A stretch of DNA of 31,717 nt. Source: Saprolegnia diclina VS20. Lineage: Eukaryota; Oomycota; Saprolegniomycetes; Saprolegniales; Saprolegniaceae. Both the position numbers and the translations under genes were made by a program. Positions 18,712 to 28,268 of this stretch are shown piece after piece. The stretch is from contig NW_008246122.1 in NCBI RefSeq assembly GCF_000281045.1, forward strand, positions 258,729 to 290,445, given 5' to 3'. Positions within the stretch are counted from its first letter, which is position 1, and each line of letters opens with the position of its first letter. The notes beneath the pieces are model-generated. The model was not told the origin of the DNA. It did no database searches and saw only the letters and a program-made list of their open reading frames with translations.

Positions 18712-19151
18712 TATATATTTTTTGCAGCATTTGCTACATTCACCAAAGAACTCCAATGTGCCGATCCTTCAGAGAGCACTCAGATCGCGTCGACGTCGTC
18801 GGTATGGCTGCATGGTTGTTGCTGCAAGGTCCGTATTGGGTTGAGAAGGGATACTACCCGAGTGCTCTTGCTTGCTTGATTGCTATTTTAGCATCAACCA
18901 GTGTATCTTTGGACAGCGCCATCATGTTCCTGTCGCCTTTTTGGTCGGCCTTTTTATTTTTAATCCGCCGCAGCTTCTTGATTCGATTCGGGGTCTATCA
19001 TTAGGTAGTTGTATGCAATAAAATACAAACAATTAAAATACATTAGCTAGGTGTTTGTATTCTGCGACGATACCCTATTCTTTGTATGCAAGATAAATAA
19101 TCGGAATAAAAGCGTGGCGCCTGCGTTTCACGGGTCACACACACTACAACG

Positions 19152-20432
19152 ATGGCGATCGAGGGCGAGACGTTGACGTCGCCGTCCGCCGCCAGCCGCC
19201 CAACCAAGAAGCGCGCCGGGTACTACGCCGACCCGACGTCGCCCATTGCCTCGACGCCGCTCAAGCGCCAGCGCCTCGCCACGCCAGGTACACGCGGGCT
19301 GCATGACCATGGTGGCCAATGCATGCAGTAGCACCGGCAACATCGACGCCGACGGCCACCAAGCCCGCCGACGATGCCGACGCGTGCACGCGCAAGCTTA
19401 ACTTGGACGACGATGACGATGATGATTCGGACAGCGCGCCCGAGACGAGTGATCTCAACCTCTTTTCGCCAACGCTCAAGGTCGACAAGAAGAGCGTCGC
19501 GCCACGCCCGCCAGCGGTTGTCGAAGTCGAAGTCGCCGACGAGGCGCCTGTCGAGGAAGCTGCCGATGACGCGACAGTCGAGCTCGAGTTCAATCCGTGC
19601 GTTTGCGCCATGGCTATCGCGATCCGACCGTTGAGGCTGTAGGTTTTACTTTATGAAGACGCTGCCTGCGTACGAAGACGTCATGGACTTTGTCCGACCC
19701 GTCGCGCTGCCAAAGAAGGACGCATCGTCGCCCAAAGTCTGCCTCGTACGTTCCTCGATCGACGGCATCAAGTCTCATGCGCACTCCAGGTGCTCGACCT
19801 CGACGAGACGCTCGTGCATTGCTCGGTCGACGACGTGGCCGACGCCGATCTCAAGTTTCCCGTACGTCTTTGAGTTTCGAGATAATGTCTCATATGCACG
19901 ACTAGATTGACTACAATGGGACCGAGTACACCGTGTCGGTCAAGAAGCGGCCGTACATGACGGAGTTTCTCGCCCAAGTGTCGGAGTGGTTTGAAGTGGT
20001 CGTCTTTACAGCGTCTCAGCGCGTGTACGCCGAGACGCTTCTCAACCTCTTGGATCCGTACGGGCAATACATCAAGTGCGGCAGGTCTCTCCATTGTGGA
20101 CAGATTGTCTTATGAAGTGTAGACACCGACTGTACCGCGACAACTGTCTGCCGGTCGAAGGCAACTACCTCAAGGACTTGAACGTGCTCGGCCGCGACTT
20201 GCGCCAAGTGCTTTTGATCGACAACTCGCCCCATGCGTTTGGGTACCAAGTGGACAATGGCATTCCGATCGAGAGCTGGTTCTATGACGAAGCCGACGAC
20301 GAGCTCCTCAAGCTCCTCCCGTTTCTCGAGAGCCTTGTGCACGTCGACGACGTGCGGCCGATCGTTGCGCGGCAGTTCCAGATTCAGCGACTCATTGACA
20401 CGGCGCAGCTCGAGGTCGATGCCGCCACGTAG
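19152..20432 (+). CDS. CTDSPL2: CTDSPL2-type FCP1/SCP-family phosphatase
   Basis: Six exons: 19152-19287, 19329-19596, 19643-19745, 19790-19861, 19906-20084, 20123-20432; 355 aa. The first 140 residues are low-complexity with an acidic run and basic patches (TKKRAGYY), probably nuclear and disordered. The HAD-type FCP1 domain spans about 165-340: D172 and D174 in [12 protein letters not shown] are the nucleophile and acid, VVVFTAS carries motif II, and [12 protein letters not shown] motif III. The blocks [22 protein letters not shown] and [19 protein letters not shown] match animal CTDSPL2 very closely. Family members remove phosphate from Ser/Thr, for example on the RNA polymerase II tail or on BMP-pathway proteins; the substrate here is unknown. 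Introns are 38-46 nt, the smallest in the window. Confidence 0.92.
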
Positions 20433-21034
20433 GTTGTTTTAGTTAGATAGTACCCCATATATACACTCTACTGCTCGACGTTGATGCTACACACTCGTTG
20501 ACTTCTCATTGGTGCAGTGCCACCACCGTGTGTAAAGCGGCTAAAGCCCGACGCGAATTCTGTTTACTTTCGATGTAGATTGAAAAGGCTATCGAATGAT
20601 CGTACAACGTCCATGACGTGGTGCTCTGTCCTGCGGCGCAGCGCAAACATACCATCATTGGCGCCAAGAATGATGGTGGTTGTGGTACATCTATTGGACC
20701 GAGACGCTCGCCTGCTTCGGAAGGGAAGCAACTGTCGTGAAGGTGACGCAGTGGGCGTCCGAGGGCTGCCTCCTCGAGTAGCCGACGTGGGTGACGCTGC
20801 CGCCGTGTCGCGGTCGTCCCAGCGCATCGTCTTTGTATCCGTGCCGTCAACGTCCACGGCCACTCAATTGAGTTTCCGTTGCACCGATATCGACTATCTA
20901 AAACTCAATTTTCACGGTATTGAGTTTCAGGCGGTGACGCCGCGCCCGCTGATTGGCGGATATGGCATCATAGAAAGCGCGCCAAGGCCCGTCGCACCTA
21001 CTAGTCATTGTTGCTTTGGCCGCATCGAAGAACG
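20433..21034. other. Intergenic region, no gene seen
   Basis: These 602 bp lie between two plus-strand genes. A TTGAGTTT/AACTCAA motif recurs between about 20865 and 20930, partly as a palindrome. A reverse CCAAT box is at 20952-20956. No coding or RNA gene is recognised. Confidence 0.45.
20952..20956 (-). promoter_or_regulatory. CCAAT box (reverse)
   Basis: GATTGGCGG lies 79 bp upstream of the soluble cytochrome b5 start at 21035. The tail-anchored paralogue has the matching CCGCCAATCAG upstream, so the element may have been kept since duplication. Confidence 0.5.
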
Positions 21035-21310
21035 ATGGCGTCGCTCACCGTGTACACGATGGCCGAGGTTGCGGCCCACACGCAGATCGACGACTGCTGG
21101 ATTATCGTCGGCGAGACAGGCGCCAAGAAGGTCTACGACGTCACCAAGTTCTCGGACGACCACCCCGGCGGCGCCGACTTCATTTTGAACCACGCTGGGA
21201 AGGACGCGACGTCGCTGTTTGAGCTATTTGGCCACTCGACGGACGCACGCAAGACGCTCGCCAAGTACCTCATTGGCGTCCTCGACGAAGACGACGTTCC
21301 GGCGCCCTAG
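21035..21310 (+). CDS. Soluble cytochrome b5-like haem protein
   Basis: An intronless 91-aa gene. It is almost entirely a cytochrome b5 domain: [19 protein letters not shown], then DDHPGG with axial haem ligand H43, and the second ligand H67 in [10 protein letters not shown]. The chain ends a few residues after the domain (VLDEDDVPAP), so there is no membrane anchor or fused oxidoreductase. It should act as a one-electron carrier in the cytosol; its partner is unknown. It is clearly paralogous to the tail-anchored b5 at 24652-25038, sharing [16 protein letters not shown] and [15 protein letters not shown]. The start is the first ATG after a CCAAT-containing upstream region. Confidence 0.93.
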   Translation: MASLTVYTMAEVAAHTQIDDCWIIVGETGAKKVYDVTKFSDDHPGGADFILNHAGKDATSLFELFGHSTDARKTLAKYLIGVLDEDDVPAP

Positions 21311-21743
21311 TTGTGTAGTTCGATTCGGTAACGTAGATGAATGATATGTATATGGATACGAACGATTGTTTTCGCCCCAATGCGAGCCCGGGTGTTGCTA
21401 CGGCCGGCGTGACCTCGAGGTCGCGCGTGACGTTGGCATACAAAGCGCGGGCAGCATGACACCGTGGGCGAGACTGTATTTGACGCGTGTCCCCGCCGCA
21501 ACGGCGCAAGTTGATCGACGAGTAGTGTCCATCGTACGGGCTCGCACGCCATTCCTTGCTGTAGCGTACATACTAGTACAATCCTGAACTAAACCTCGTG
21601 TCGAAAATGGCTCGAACCATCGGCTGATCGCGTGCGTCCCAAGCTGAAGCGACAGCAACGAGCAGCGCAAAAAAACGGATGTTTTGAAGCTCATCCGGCG
21701 CACGAGACTTTCACAGATTGCACTTTGCTCACTTTGCCGCAAC
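21311..21743. other. Intergenic region, no gene seen
   Basis: These 433 bp separate the b5 gene from LRR copy 2. No recognisable coding, RNA or repeat feature. Similarity to the region upstream of LRR copy 1 ends within a few bases of the start codon. Confidence 0.4.
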
Positions 21744-23210
21744 ATGACACCGTCCCTGACACCGGACGCCTTGGAGCATGTTGCTTCGTTCCTCGAGACG
21801 GCCGAGGCCATGGACGCCTTCCTCATTGCGATGCCAGAGACCGATCTCTCGACGGCCCTTCTGGATCTGCGTCACCTCGCGACGGCCGTCGAGTGGCGAT
21901 ACCTTTGGCCCCGCCTTCGTCTGCCCAAGGAGACGTACAAGGACTCGCAATTGCTCGGCCTTGTGCTCTCCGCGCTGCGGCTCTATCCGCAGGCTGGCAT
22001 CTCGGTGCACGGCAACCAGGAATCCAACGGACTCCTGCCCAAGCTCGCGTGGCTGGGCCTCCACGACATGACGCTCTTTCAACGCAGTATGACGCACGCT
22101 GTCGACGCACTCACGGCGCTTGAGATCCGCATCGATAGCAAGTGGACACCAGCCATGTTCTCGCGCCTGCAAGATGCCATGCGCGGCCTCCGTCGGCTGC
22201 GCCATCTCGACGTCATCTGCCCGCGCACACCGCAGAGCGTCGATCTCATCGCAGCACTGGCGACATCGCGCGCGACCAGCGTCGTGCTGACGTGCGTCAC
22301 AGCCCCAAGGTGGCCAACGCCGCTCGCGAATGATTTTCTCGAGACGCTCACCCGCTGGCTGCAGACGTCGCCGCTGCGCCACGTGCATTTAGTGTCATTG
22401 ACGCTCAAGCGTGCCGATGCCGCGAACTTTGCCGCCTTTTATGACGTCCTCTTGCAGTCACCGACGATCACCGCGCTGACGTTGCAGACGTGCGACGTTG
22501 CCACATACTGCCCAACTCGACTGCACACATCGCTGCCGCCGAATCTCACGTCGCTCAGCGTCCACAGCGACACGGTCGTCCTCGCTGGCGCGCCGCGTTT
22601 GCAGCACCTGACGAGCCTCCGAGTGTCCATGCCCTGGAATTGGCCACTTGCCGCACCGCCGATGGCCGTGACGACAATCGCGTCACTGCGCCATCTCAAC
22701 GCGCTCACGCTGAAGAACATTGCTCTCGATGCGAACGACATCGCGGCACTGGCACCCGTCTTACGGCGTCTTGAGCGCCTCGTGCTCGATAGTAACATGG
22801 TCACTACCCGCGACGTCGCGGCATTGGCATCCGCGCTTGCAACGTCGACACGCCTGCGCCTTCTCAGCCTTTCGCAGCAGCGCCTTGACCACGAAGACGA
22901 GGATGAAGCGACCTTCGAAGGCCTCATGAACGCCTTGCCAGCGTCGCTCCGGGTCCTTAACCTCCATGACAATATTAACACCCACCACGCGATGGCTCTC
23001 GTAAAACTGCTGCCGTCCTGGAGCCTCACCGTGCTCGACCTCTCGCACAACTACATCGACGAACGCGGCTTCGACGCGATCGCGAGCGTACTGCCGACCC
23101 TCCTGACGCTCCAGCGCGTCAATCTGGCGGGAAATTTGTGGGGCTCGTACGGCAACGACGTGCTCGCACGCTTGTCCCCAACGCTGCCGTCCTTGGCGCT
23201 GCATTACTAG
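21744..23210 (+). CDS. F-box-like leucine-rich-repeat protein (copy 2)
   Basis: A single-exon gene of 488 aa, paralogous to the gene at 4761-6272 on the other strand. The start MTPSLTPDALEHVASFLE is shared. Residues 1-355 differ from copy 1 by scattered substitutions only, including the whole F-box-like front and the first eight or so repeats. From the residues after LERLVLDSNMVTT the two part: copy 2 has RLDHEDEDEATFEGLMNALP and later LTVLDLSHNYIDERGFDAIA, where copy 1 has other residues and different spacing, and the C-termini are unrelated (LPSLALHY here). The likely role is ligand or substrate binding, possibly as an SCF adaptor. The pattern suggests either gene conversion of the front or selection for change in the last repeats. 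Confidence 0.86.
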   Translation: MTPSLTPDALEHVASFLETAEAMDAFLIAMPETDLSTALLDLRHLATAVEWRYLWPRLRLPKETYKDSQLLGLVLSALRLYPQAGISVHGNQESNGLLPKLAWLGLHDMTLFQRSMTHAVDALTALEIRIDSKWTPAMFSRLQDAMRGLRRLRHLDVICPRTPQSVDLIAALATSRATSVVLTCVTAPRWPTPLANDFLETLTRWLQTSPLRHVHLVSLTLKRADAANFAAFYDVLLQSPTITALTLQTCDVATYCPTRLHTSLPPNLTSLSVHSDTVVLAGAPRLQHLTSLRVSMPWNWPLAAPPMAVTTIASLRHLNALTLKNIALDANDIAALAPVLRRLERLVLDSNMVTTRDVAALASALATSTRLRLLSLSQQRLDHEDEDEATFEGLMNALPASLRVLNLHDNINTHHAMALVKLLPSWSLTVLDLSHNYIDERGFDAIASVLPTLLTLQRVNLAGNLWGSYGNDVLARLSPTLPSLALHY

Positions 23211-23287
23211 TCGCTTTGGCGACGACAAATAGAATTCTACTTTCATTTTGGGAGCTACAAGGTTACATCAGATCTTATTTCGTCTTA

Positions 23288-24181
23288 TTAAACGTAGGCG
23301 GGGGACGGTGGGTGGTTTGCAAACGCCAGCGCCTTGAACCGCTCCGATTCCGGGTCGAGCGCTGGCACCGGGATGATGCTCTCCTATGGCATTAGTAGTA
23401 CTGCAGCAAAATGAGTCGACAACTGTCATGCTGGAGCTACCTCGGCTGGCGCGGGGGGTAATGGCATCGCCTACGCAGGGCCATTTCTCATCACTGTCAT
23501 CATGACCACTCGAATACCAACCGAGCTTGCAATATACGGTGTGGGCAGGTCCGCCGCGCTGCAGCCCACGTCCAGTGGCACCGCCTAGCATAACAAAAAA
23601 TCGCAAAATGACAGGCGAGGCGAGTACCATGGAGGCGTCAAACTCGGGGGCGGACGGCGCGCCAGCGTCGGGCACCGAGATCGAGTAGTGTTCGCAGCAA
23701 GTGACGCAAAACGAGTCTTCAAACTGATTCTCGGTGCCACACGAGACACACACCCACGCATAGCTCGCACTGTAGCTTCCATTCGCGACCGCTTGCGCAA
23801 CAGGGACACCAATCGACGACGTCTCGGGCGCGGGTTGAAGCGTGTCCCACTCGCCCAGCACTTCTTCGAGCGCGAGCTTGAGGCGAATCGGGAGCTCCAT
23901 CCTAACCAAGCGAGAGTGCGCCACGTCGGTCAAGCAACGCTGTACAGCTTCCACTGGGCTTCATTGGCAATCGCAACGCGAAGGTCGGCGGCGTGGGTAA
24001 ACCAGTTGCGACTACACGTTAGGACGTTGAGAGGTTAGGTGAGCGAGGATTCGTACTCGGCGAGGTACGTCGTGATGCGCTCGACTTGCGCCGGGTTGGC
24101 GGGACCGTTGGCGAAGCGCTCGATCGCGGCTGTGACGACAAGCTTCGTCGGCATCTCGTCAGCGATCCGCCAGCAGCTCAT
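23288..24181 (-). CDS. RanBP2-type zinc-finger protein of unknown function
   Basis: Six predicted minus-strand exons: 24057-24181, 23946-24011, 23628-23901, 23522-23584, 23441-23470, 23288-23383; 217 aa. The start is the ATG at 24181 (MSCWRIADEMPTK). The first 90 residues look helical (NWFTHAADLRVAIANEAQWK, then LRLKLALEEVLGEW-like sequence). Near residue 125 is a RanBP2/NZF finger, W-V-C-x2-C-x3-N-x6-C-x2-C, a fold that binds ubiquitin, RNA or Ran. The tail is Pro/Ala-rich and ends ANHPPSPAYV. Exons 1-3 and the last exon are convincing. The fourth intron (23471-23521) uses a weak donor (GTTGGT), so the middle of the tail is uncertain. I cannot place the family further. Confidence 0.65.
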
Positions 24182-24651
24182 TTGATCAACTAAAAATATG
24201 ACGAGCGAAAACGCTTGCGATTCACACCATCGAAATGACGACCAACGACTCTATCCTGGATACTCGGTGGATAGGGCGATAGGACAATTCTGTGCACAAT
24301 GAAGACGCACAATCATGACACTGTTGGTAGGTGTCGGTGGCTACCTGGACGGGCAGACTACTGCTGCAGCACGATGCGCGGTGGGAACGACGCGGTGACA
24401 TGGTGCAGTGTGGCCTTCCTACGCCAGTGTTGGACTGCGGTGCCCGCTTCGGCGCCACGCTGAATCCATCGGCGTGCAGGATCCTACGAGACACACCGCC
24501 ACCGCGGTACTGTGTCGTTGATCGCGTCGTCCGAGCGCGGCGACTGGACGCCGCTGACAACGGCCCCGGGCAGCACGCACGCATTCTGCGCCCATAACTT
24601 ATTCGCGAGCTATTGAGTTCATCTATACTTTTTCATCATTATCATAATCGT
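24182..24651. other. Intergenic region, no gene seen
   Basis: These 470 bp lie between two minus-strand genes, upstream of the zinc-finger gene and downstream of the tail-anchored b5. Open frames are short on both strands. No repeat, RNA or known motif stands out. Confidence 0.4.
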
Positions 24652-25038
24652 CTAGTTGTTCATCTTGTACAGCAGCGCAAGAATGGCAATGATGATCGGG
24701 AAGAGGAACAGCGAGGTGTTGCCGCCCGACGTGCCGTTGGAGGCGGTGACGGCCTTGGCAGCGGCGGCCTTCTTGGGCTCTTCCTTGAGCGTACCAATGA
24801 GGTACTTGGCGAGCGCCTTGCGCGCATCGGTCGAGTGGCCAATGTCCTCAAACTCTTCGTTGGCGTCCTGACCCGCGAGGTCGAGGATGATCTCCGGGCC
24901 GCCCGGGTGGTCGTCGAGGTACTTGGTGACGTCGTAGACCTTCTTGGCGCCGGCCTCGCCGACCACGATCCAGCAGTCCTCGGTCGTCTTGTGGGCCGCG
25001 ACCTCGTCCACCGTGAACACCTTGAGCTCCTCTGCCAT
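24652..25038 (-). CDS. Tail-anchored cytochrome b5
   Basis: An intronless 128-aa gene. Start at 25038 ([16 protein letters not shown]). The b5 domain covers residues 5-85 with haem ligands H44 (DDHPGG) and H68 (IGHSTDARK). An Ala/Lys/Ser linker follows, then a single hydrophobic C-terminal segment ([17 protein letters not shown]) and the short polar end MNN, the layout of tail-anchored microsomal or outer-mitochondrial b5. It feeds electrons to fatty-acid desaturases, sterol enzymes and P450s in other eukaryotes. It is the classical form; the soluble paralogue at 21035 lacks the linker and anchor. The gene reads toward the zinc-finger gene, and CCAAT boxes lie at 25080 and 25107. Confidence 0.95.
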   Translation of the reverse strand: MAEELKVFTVDEVAAHKTTEDCWIVVGEAGAKKVYDVTKYLDDHPGGPEIILDLAGQDANEEFEDIGHSTDARKALAKYLIGTLKEEPKKAAAAKAVTASNGTSGGNTSLFLFPIIIAILALLYKMNN

Positions 25039-25533
25039 GTTCGCCGCTTCTTGGAAAATGACACCTGGCGACGTCGGGGCCAATGTGCAAATTCGCCGCT
25101 TTTCCGCCAATCAGCGACCGGTGACGACAGCACCCCAGACTCAATGACGAGGAGCCCATATGGGACGTGCATAGATACGTCAAGGTATATTTCTCAAACT
25201 CAAACTCAATTGTTGCGAACATGACGTTGATGGCAGCACGCCATCGTAGCAAGGCCGTGCGTAACGCGGGAGAGATGCCAAGCACCCTTTTTGAGTTGGC
25301 GCGACAGGATACGGACGAAGAGCGATGGTCTTGAGCCATACCTGCGTCGCGTTGACGGGCTTCAACGCGAGGATGACGATGCTAGAGCTTGAGCCGTTCG
25401 CAAGGCTTGCTAGCTAGTGATCCGTGCGCGGTGCTGCTGTCGGCTTCGCTCGCCTTCGCCGCGGTGTTGAGCCTCTCCTTCCATAAGACAGCAATGCCAT
25501 CCGTTCATTCTCAACTCAACAGACTCATATCTG
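25039..25533. other. Intergenic region, no gene seen
   Basis: These 495 bp lie upstream of the tail-anchored b5 and downstream of the TIR-like/TPR/ZZ gene, both on the minus strand. It contains the two CCAAT boxes of the b5 promoter. Nothing else is recognised. Confidence 0.4.
25107..25111 (+). promoter_or_regulatory. CCAAT box
   Basis: CCGCCAATCAGCG lies 69 bp upstream of the b5 start (25038, minus strand); another CCAAT is at 25080-25084. Confidence 0.5.
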
Positions 25534-27639
25534 CTAGAGCATCGGGTGCCACACGCGCGTCGCGATCGGGTCGTCAGACGCCATCGGTTCGATCACGACA
25601 GGGTCCGCCACGTTGTACTGTGCGCAGTACGCAGCGTACTCGGCTACAGCCGCCTTGTCGCGCGTGGCGAGCGCTTGCTCGAGAAAGTACCGGCGCGGTG
25701 GCACATAGCACTTGAAGCCACACGTGTCGTGGTCGCAGAACGTCGTCGACTTGCCTCGACGAAGGCAGTTGGCGCAAAAATGGTAGGCAAAGGCGGGACA
25801 AGTGGAACACTCGAACCAAAGCCCTTGCATCGGCTGGCTGCAGCCAAAGCAGGATTCGTCGAGCCACACTTCCGTCTCGAGCTCGTTCTTGTCGAAGAAG
25901 GCGACGACCTTGGCCCACGCCTCGTCGCTCGTTGGGTTGTGCGCCGCAAAGGTCGGGTCGAGGAGGAACCGGTAGAACGCCGACGCCCCTTGGCTCGTGT
26001 CGGCGTCGCCCGGCGGCAAATGGGCCAGACACCACGCCAACGACATCTCTAAATAGTGCTTGGCACTGTCGTAGTCGCCTTTGGCCCAGTAGAGCGCGCC
26101 GAGCTGAAAGACCAAATGGATGTAGCGCTCGGGGGGCAGCGTCGACGCTCGGGCCCACAGCGGTTGAACGATCGTCTCTGCCAATGCAAAGTCACCGAGG
26201 TAGTGGCACGCCACCGCCAGGTTCAAGAGCGCGGCCGTCGTTTGGTCGTGTAGCGGCCCATGAATTCGGGCTCGCACGGCGTTGGTCTCTTCAAACAGCG
26301 CCTTGGCCTCGGCGAGCTGGCCGCGGCGAAAGCAAATGATCCCGAGGTAGTCGCGCGTGTACACCGTGTCGGGGTGGTCCGACCCGAGAAGAGTGAGCTG
26401 CGCGCCCAAGCATTTGCGGAACCACGGAATGGCTTGGTCAAAGTCGTTGAGGTTGTAGCTGGACCTGCCAAGGATGGCCATGGTCGCGATCGTCAACGTG
26501 TGCAGCGGCCCGAGATGTACGAGCGACAAGGCATATGTCTCACAACAGACCGCATAGGCCTCTGCTGCGTGCTTGACGATGATCAGTGCGCGGGCGTAGG
26601 CATTCCGAACGTAGCAGACGGTCGCGGGTTCGAAGCCGTCCAGGGCCAAGAGATTTTCAAAGATTGGGCGCCACGTGGTCTCTGGCTCGCCGACGCCGCA
26701 AGACGCCAAGCCCACGTGTGCAATGACGTGGACATAGTGGACATCGCGGACGTCGCTCGACCCGAAGAGCAAGCGGGCCCGACTCGCAGCTGACAAGACG
26801 GCGGGATAATCAAACTCGGTCGCGTGAATATTGGCCAGACAGAGATGACGGTGGGCTTCGTCTAGTGGCAAGAGACCCGATGCGATCTGCGCCGTCAGCG
26901 TCCGCTTCATCCAGTCCGAAATAGTCGAAAAGATGAGTCGGTCGACGGCCATGAACGACGTCTCGGCGCGAATGAGCTCAAAGATGCCGTCGCGATCACT
27001 TGGCACCGTGGTCTCGGACGCCTCGCTCTTGATCGTCCCCAGCATATCCTTGAGCGCATCTGGACGAAGCATATCTTGAACGAGGAGCTCCAGTTGACCG
27101 GGTGCCATGGCCATCTCGAACCGCGCCTGCATCGTCACAGCCACGTACACCTCAAAGACGCACCAGCTCCTACGCAAGACGACCGGGTCGTTCCACGGGT
27201 GCATGATCATGACGACGTTGCCGATAGCTGCGAGCTGCGTCTTGAACGTCGACGACCAGTACTCGAACAGGTACGAATGCACAAGGTGCTGGTTGTTGTT
27301 GAAGACGCAAAACCAAAGGACGGCGTCGTCTGCCAAGCCTTGGTCGGCGAAGAAGGTGTCGAGGCTGTCGACGGTCTCCAAGAAGAGGTACTGCCAGGCG
27401 TGCGAGACATAACAGTTGGCCTCAGACACAAAGTGGCGCATGGACGCATCACTGGCAAGATGGTCGACGAGCGAGAGCTCGGTCGACTTGGTCAATGGCA
27501 CAATATAGTCGAAGCAGACTTGGGCCGTGGTGAGACCGTTGAGCTTCTTGCGACCGCCGCAGGCTTCGATGAGGTGGTGGAAGTAGCGCAGCGAGACGCC
27601 GAGCGGGCGCGACGAAGGCGCCGCCATGCCTGTACTCAT
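25534..27639 (-). CDS. TIR-like domain, kinesin-light-chain-type TPRs and C-terminal ZZ zinc finger
   Basis: A single-exon gene of 701 aa; the start is at 27639 (MSTGMAAPSSRPL), with a second Met five codons in. Residues 75-170 (CYVSHAW, then LWFCVFNNNQH, then MIMHPWNDP and RSWCVFEVYVA) match a TIR-like domain common in protist and algal TPR proteins. Residues 260-560 hold TPR units of the kinesin-light-chain kind, such as FRKCLGAQLTLLGSDHPDTV. Residues 597-646 carry a ZZ-type finger: CFGC, FECSTC, CANC, then CDHDTC. The chain ends ATRVWHPML. Its likely role is signalling or scaffolding by protein-protein contacts; some TIR domains cleave NAD, but I cannot assign catalysis because a clear catalytic Glu is not evident. 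Two decayed relatives lie at the window ends. Exact function unknown. Confidence 0.85.
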   Translation of the reverse strand: MSTGMAAPSSRPLGVSLRYFHHLIEACGGRKKLNGLTTAQVCFDYIVPLTKSTELSLVDHLASDASMRHFVSEANCYVSHAWQYLFLETVDSLDTFFADQGLADDAVLWFCVFNNNQHLVHSYLFEYWSSTFKTQLAAIGNVVMIMHPWNDPVVLRRSWCVFEVYVAVTMQARFEMAMAPGQLELLVQDMLRPDALKDMLGTIKSEASETTVPSDRDGIFELIRAETSFMAVDRLIFSTISDWMKRTLTAQIASGLLPLDEAHRHLCLANIHATEFDYPAVLSAASRARLLFGSSDVRDVHYVHVIAHVGLASCGVGEPETTWRPIFENLLALDGFEPATVCYVRNAYARALIIVKHAAEAYAVCCETYALSLVHLGPLHTLTIATMAILGRSSYNLNDFDQAIPWFRKCLGAQLTLLGSDHPDTVYTRDYLGIICFRRGQLAEAKALFEETNAVRARIHGPLHDQTTAALLNLAVACHYLGDFALAETIVQPLWARASTLPPERYIHLVFQLGALYWAKGDYDSAKHYLEMSLAWCLAHLPPGDADTSQGASAFYRFLLDPTFAAHNPTSDEAWAKVVAFFDKNELETEVWLDESCFGCSQPMQGLWFECSTCPAFAYHFCANCLRRGKSTTFCDHDTCGFKCYVPPRRYFLEQALATRDKAAVAEYAAYCAQYNVADPVVIEPMASDDPIATRVWHPML

Positions 27640-27700
27640 CGCCCAACAACGCGAATTATACTGTCACCACCTCAATAACCGAGATTTGTTATAGTTCCAA

Positions 27701-27705
27701 CCAAT
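27701..27705 (+). promoter_or_regulatory. CCAAT box
   Basis: CCAATCAGAG lies 62 bp upstream of the TIR-like/TPR/ZZ start at 27639 (minus strand). Confidence 0.5.
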
Positions 27706-28159
27706 CAGAGATGACTTTCCACACCCTAGTTCGTGCAGTATATGGAACTGGTGGTCTTCGCCGCTGTTGCCGAGAAGCAACGTCGGACATCATCGTCGTG
27801 CATACTGGACGCGTTGATTCAACGCCCGAAGAGGTTCGCAAGTCCAGTGTATTTGTCGAGGTGACAGAGCCCATCGGGAGCCAGGTGCTTGTGTTGTGTG
27901 CTCGAATATATGCTTATAACCTCATTTGCAAGCATGAACACGCATTATAACTGCAGCACCACAGCAATGAACATCCCAACCGGAGCTGCCATGATCGTGA
28001 GTGGCGAGGCAAATGTGGCACGAGTACCGCCGTCTCGGCACCGCAACTGTGAAGAGAGCGTTTGCTCGGTGCTACAGCGACGACGATCAATGCACCCGTG
28101 TTGCAGCAGACGCCTGTGCTAAAGTCTGGGATTTCATTGGTCCATATAAATACAATGCG

Positions 28160-28164
28160 CCAAT
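28160..28164 (+). promoter_or_regulatory. CCAAT box
   Basis: GCGCCAATCATATC lies 105 bp upstream of the EFHC1-type start at 28269. Confidence 0.45.
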
Positions 28165-28268
28165 CATATCGCCCGGTTCCAATCCTGTCACCCAATGGCC
28201 TTCTCGCTAGGATCCAAAACGCAATCTATTTTCGCTGCATTATCGGTTGAGCCCATTTCGAGAGAGCC

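Larger units (their letters stand above)
17662..19151. other. AT-rich gap with direct repeats
   Basis: A 1.49-kb stretch of lower GC than the rest of the window, between the starts of two divergent genes. It holds CCAAT boxes near 17730 and 17754, the 86-bp direct repeats at 18153 and 18626, and short open frames without family similarity. On the minus strand the repeat unit reads ENAGIIFNGPLQVASDGERL in frame, but stops follow soon in the left copy. I see no intact gene or known transposon. Confidence 0.5.
27640..28268. other. Divergent promoter region
   Basis: 629 bp between the start codons of the TIR-like/TPR/ZZ gene (left) and the EFHC1-type gene (right), so both promoters lie here. CCAAT boxes flank it at 27701 and 28160, close to each gene. 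An imperfect dyad GTTGCCGAGAAGCAAC is at 27766-27781. No gene is seen. Confidence 0.5.

Noticed and set aside
27766-27781. GTTGCCGAGAAGCAAC as an RFX X-box for the ciliary EFHC1-type gene
   Set aside because: The spacer is longer than in the usual X-box, one half-site is off, and it lies 490 bp from the start; treated as chance.
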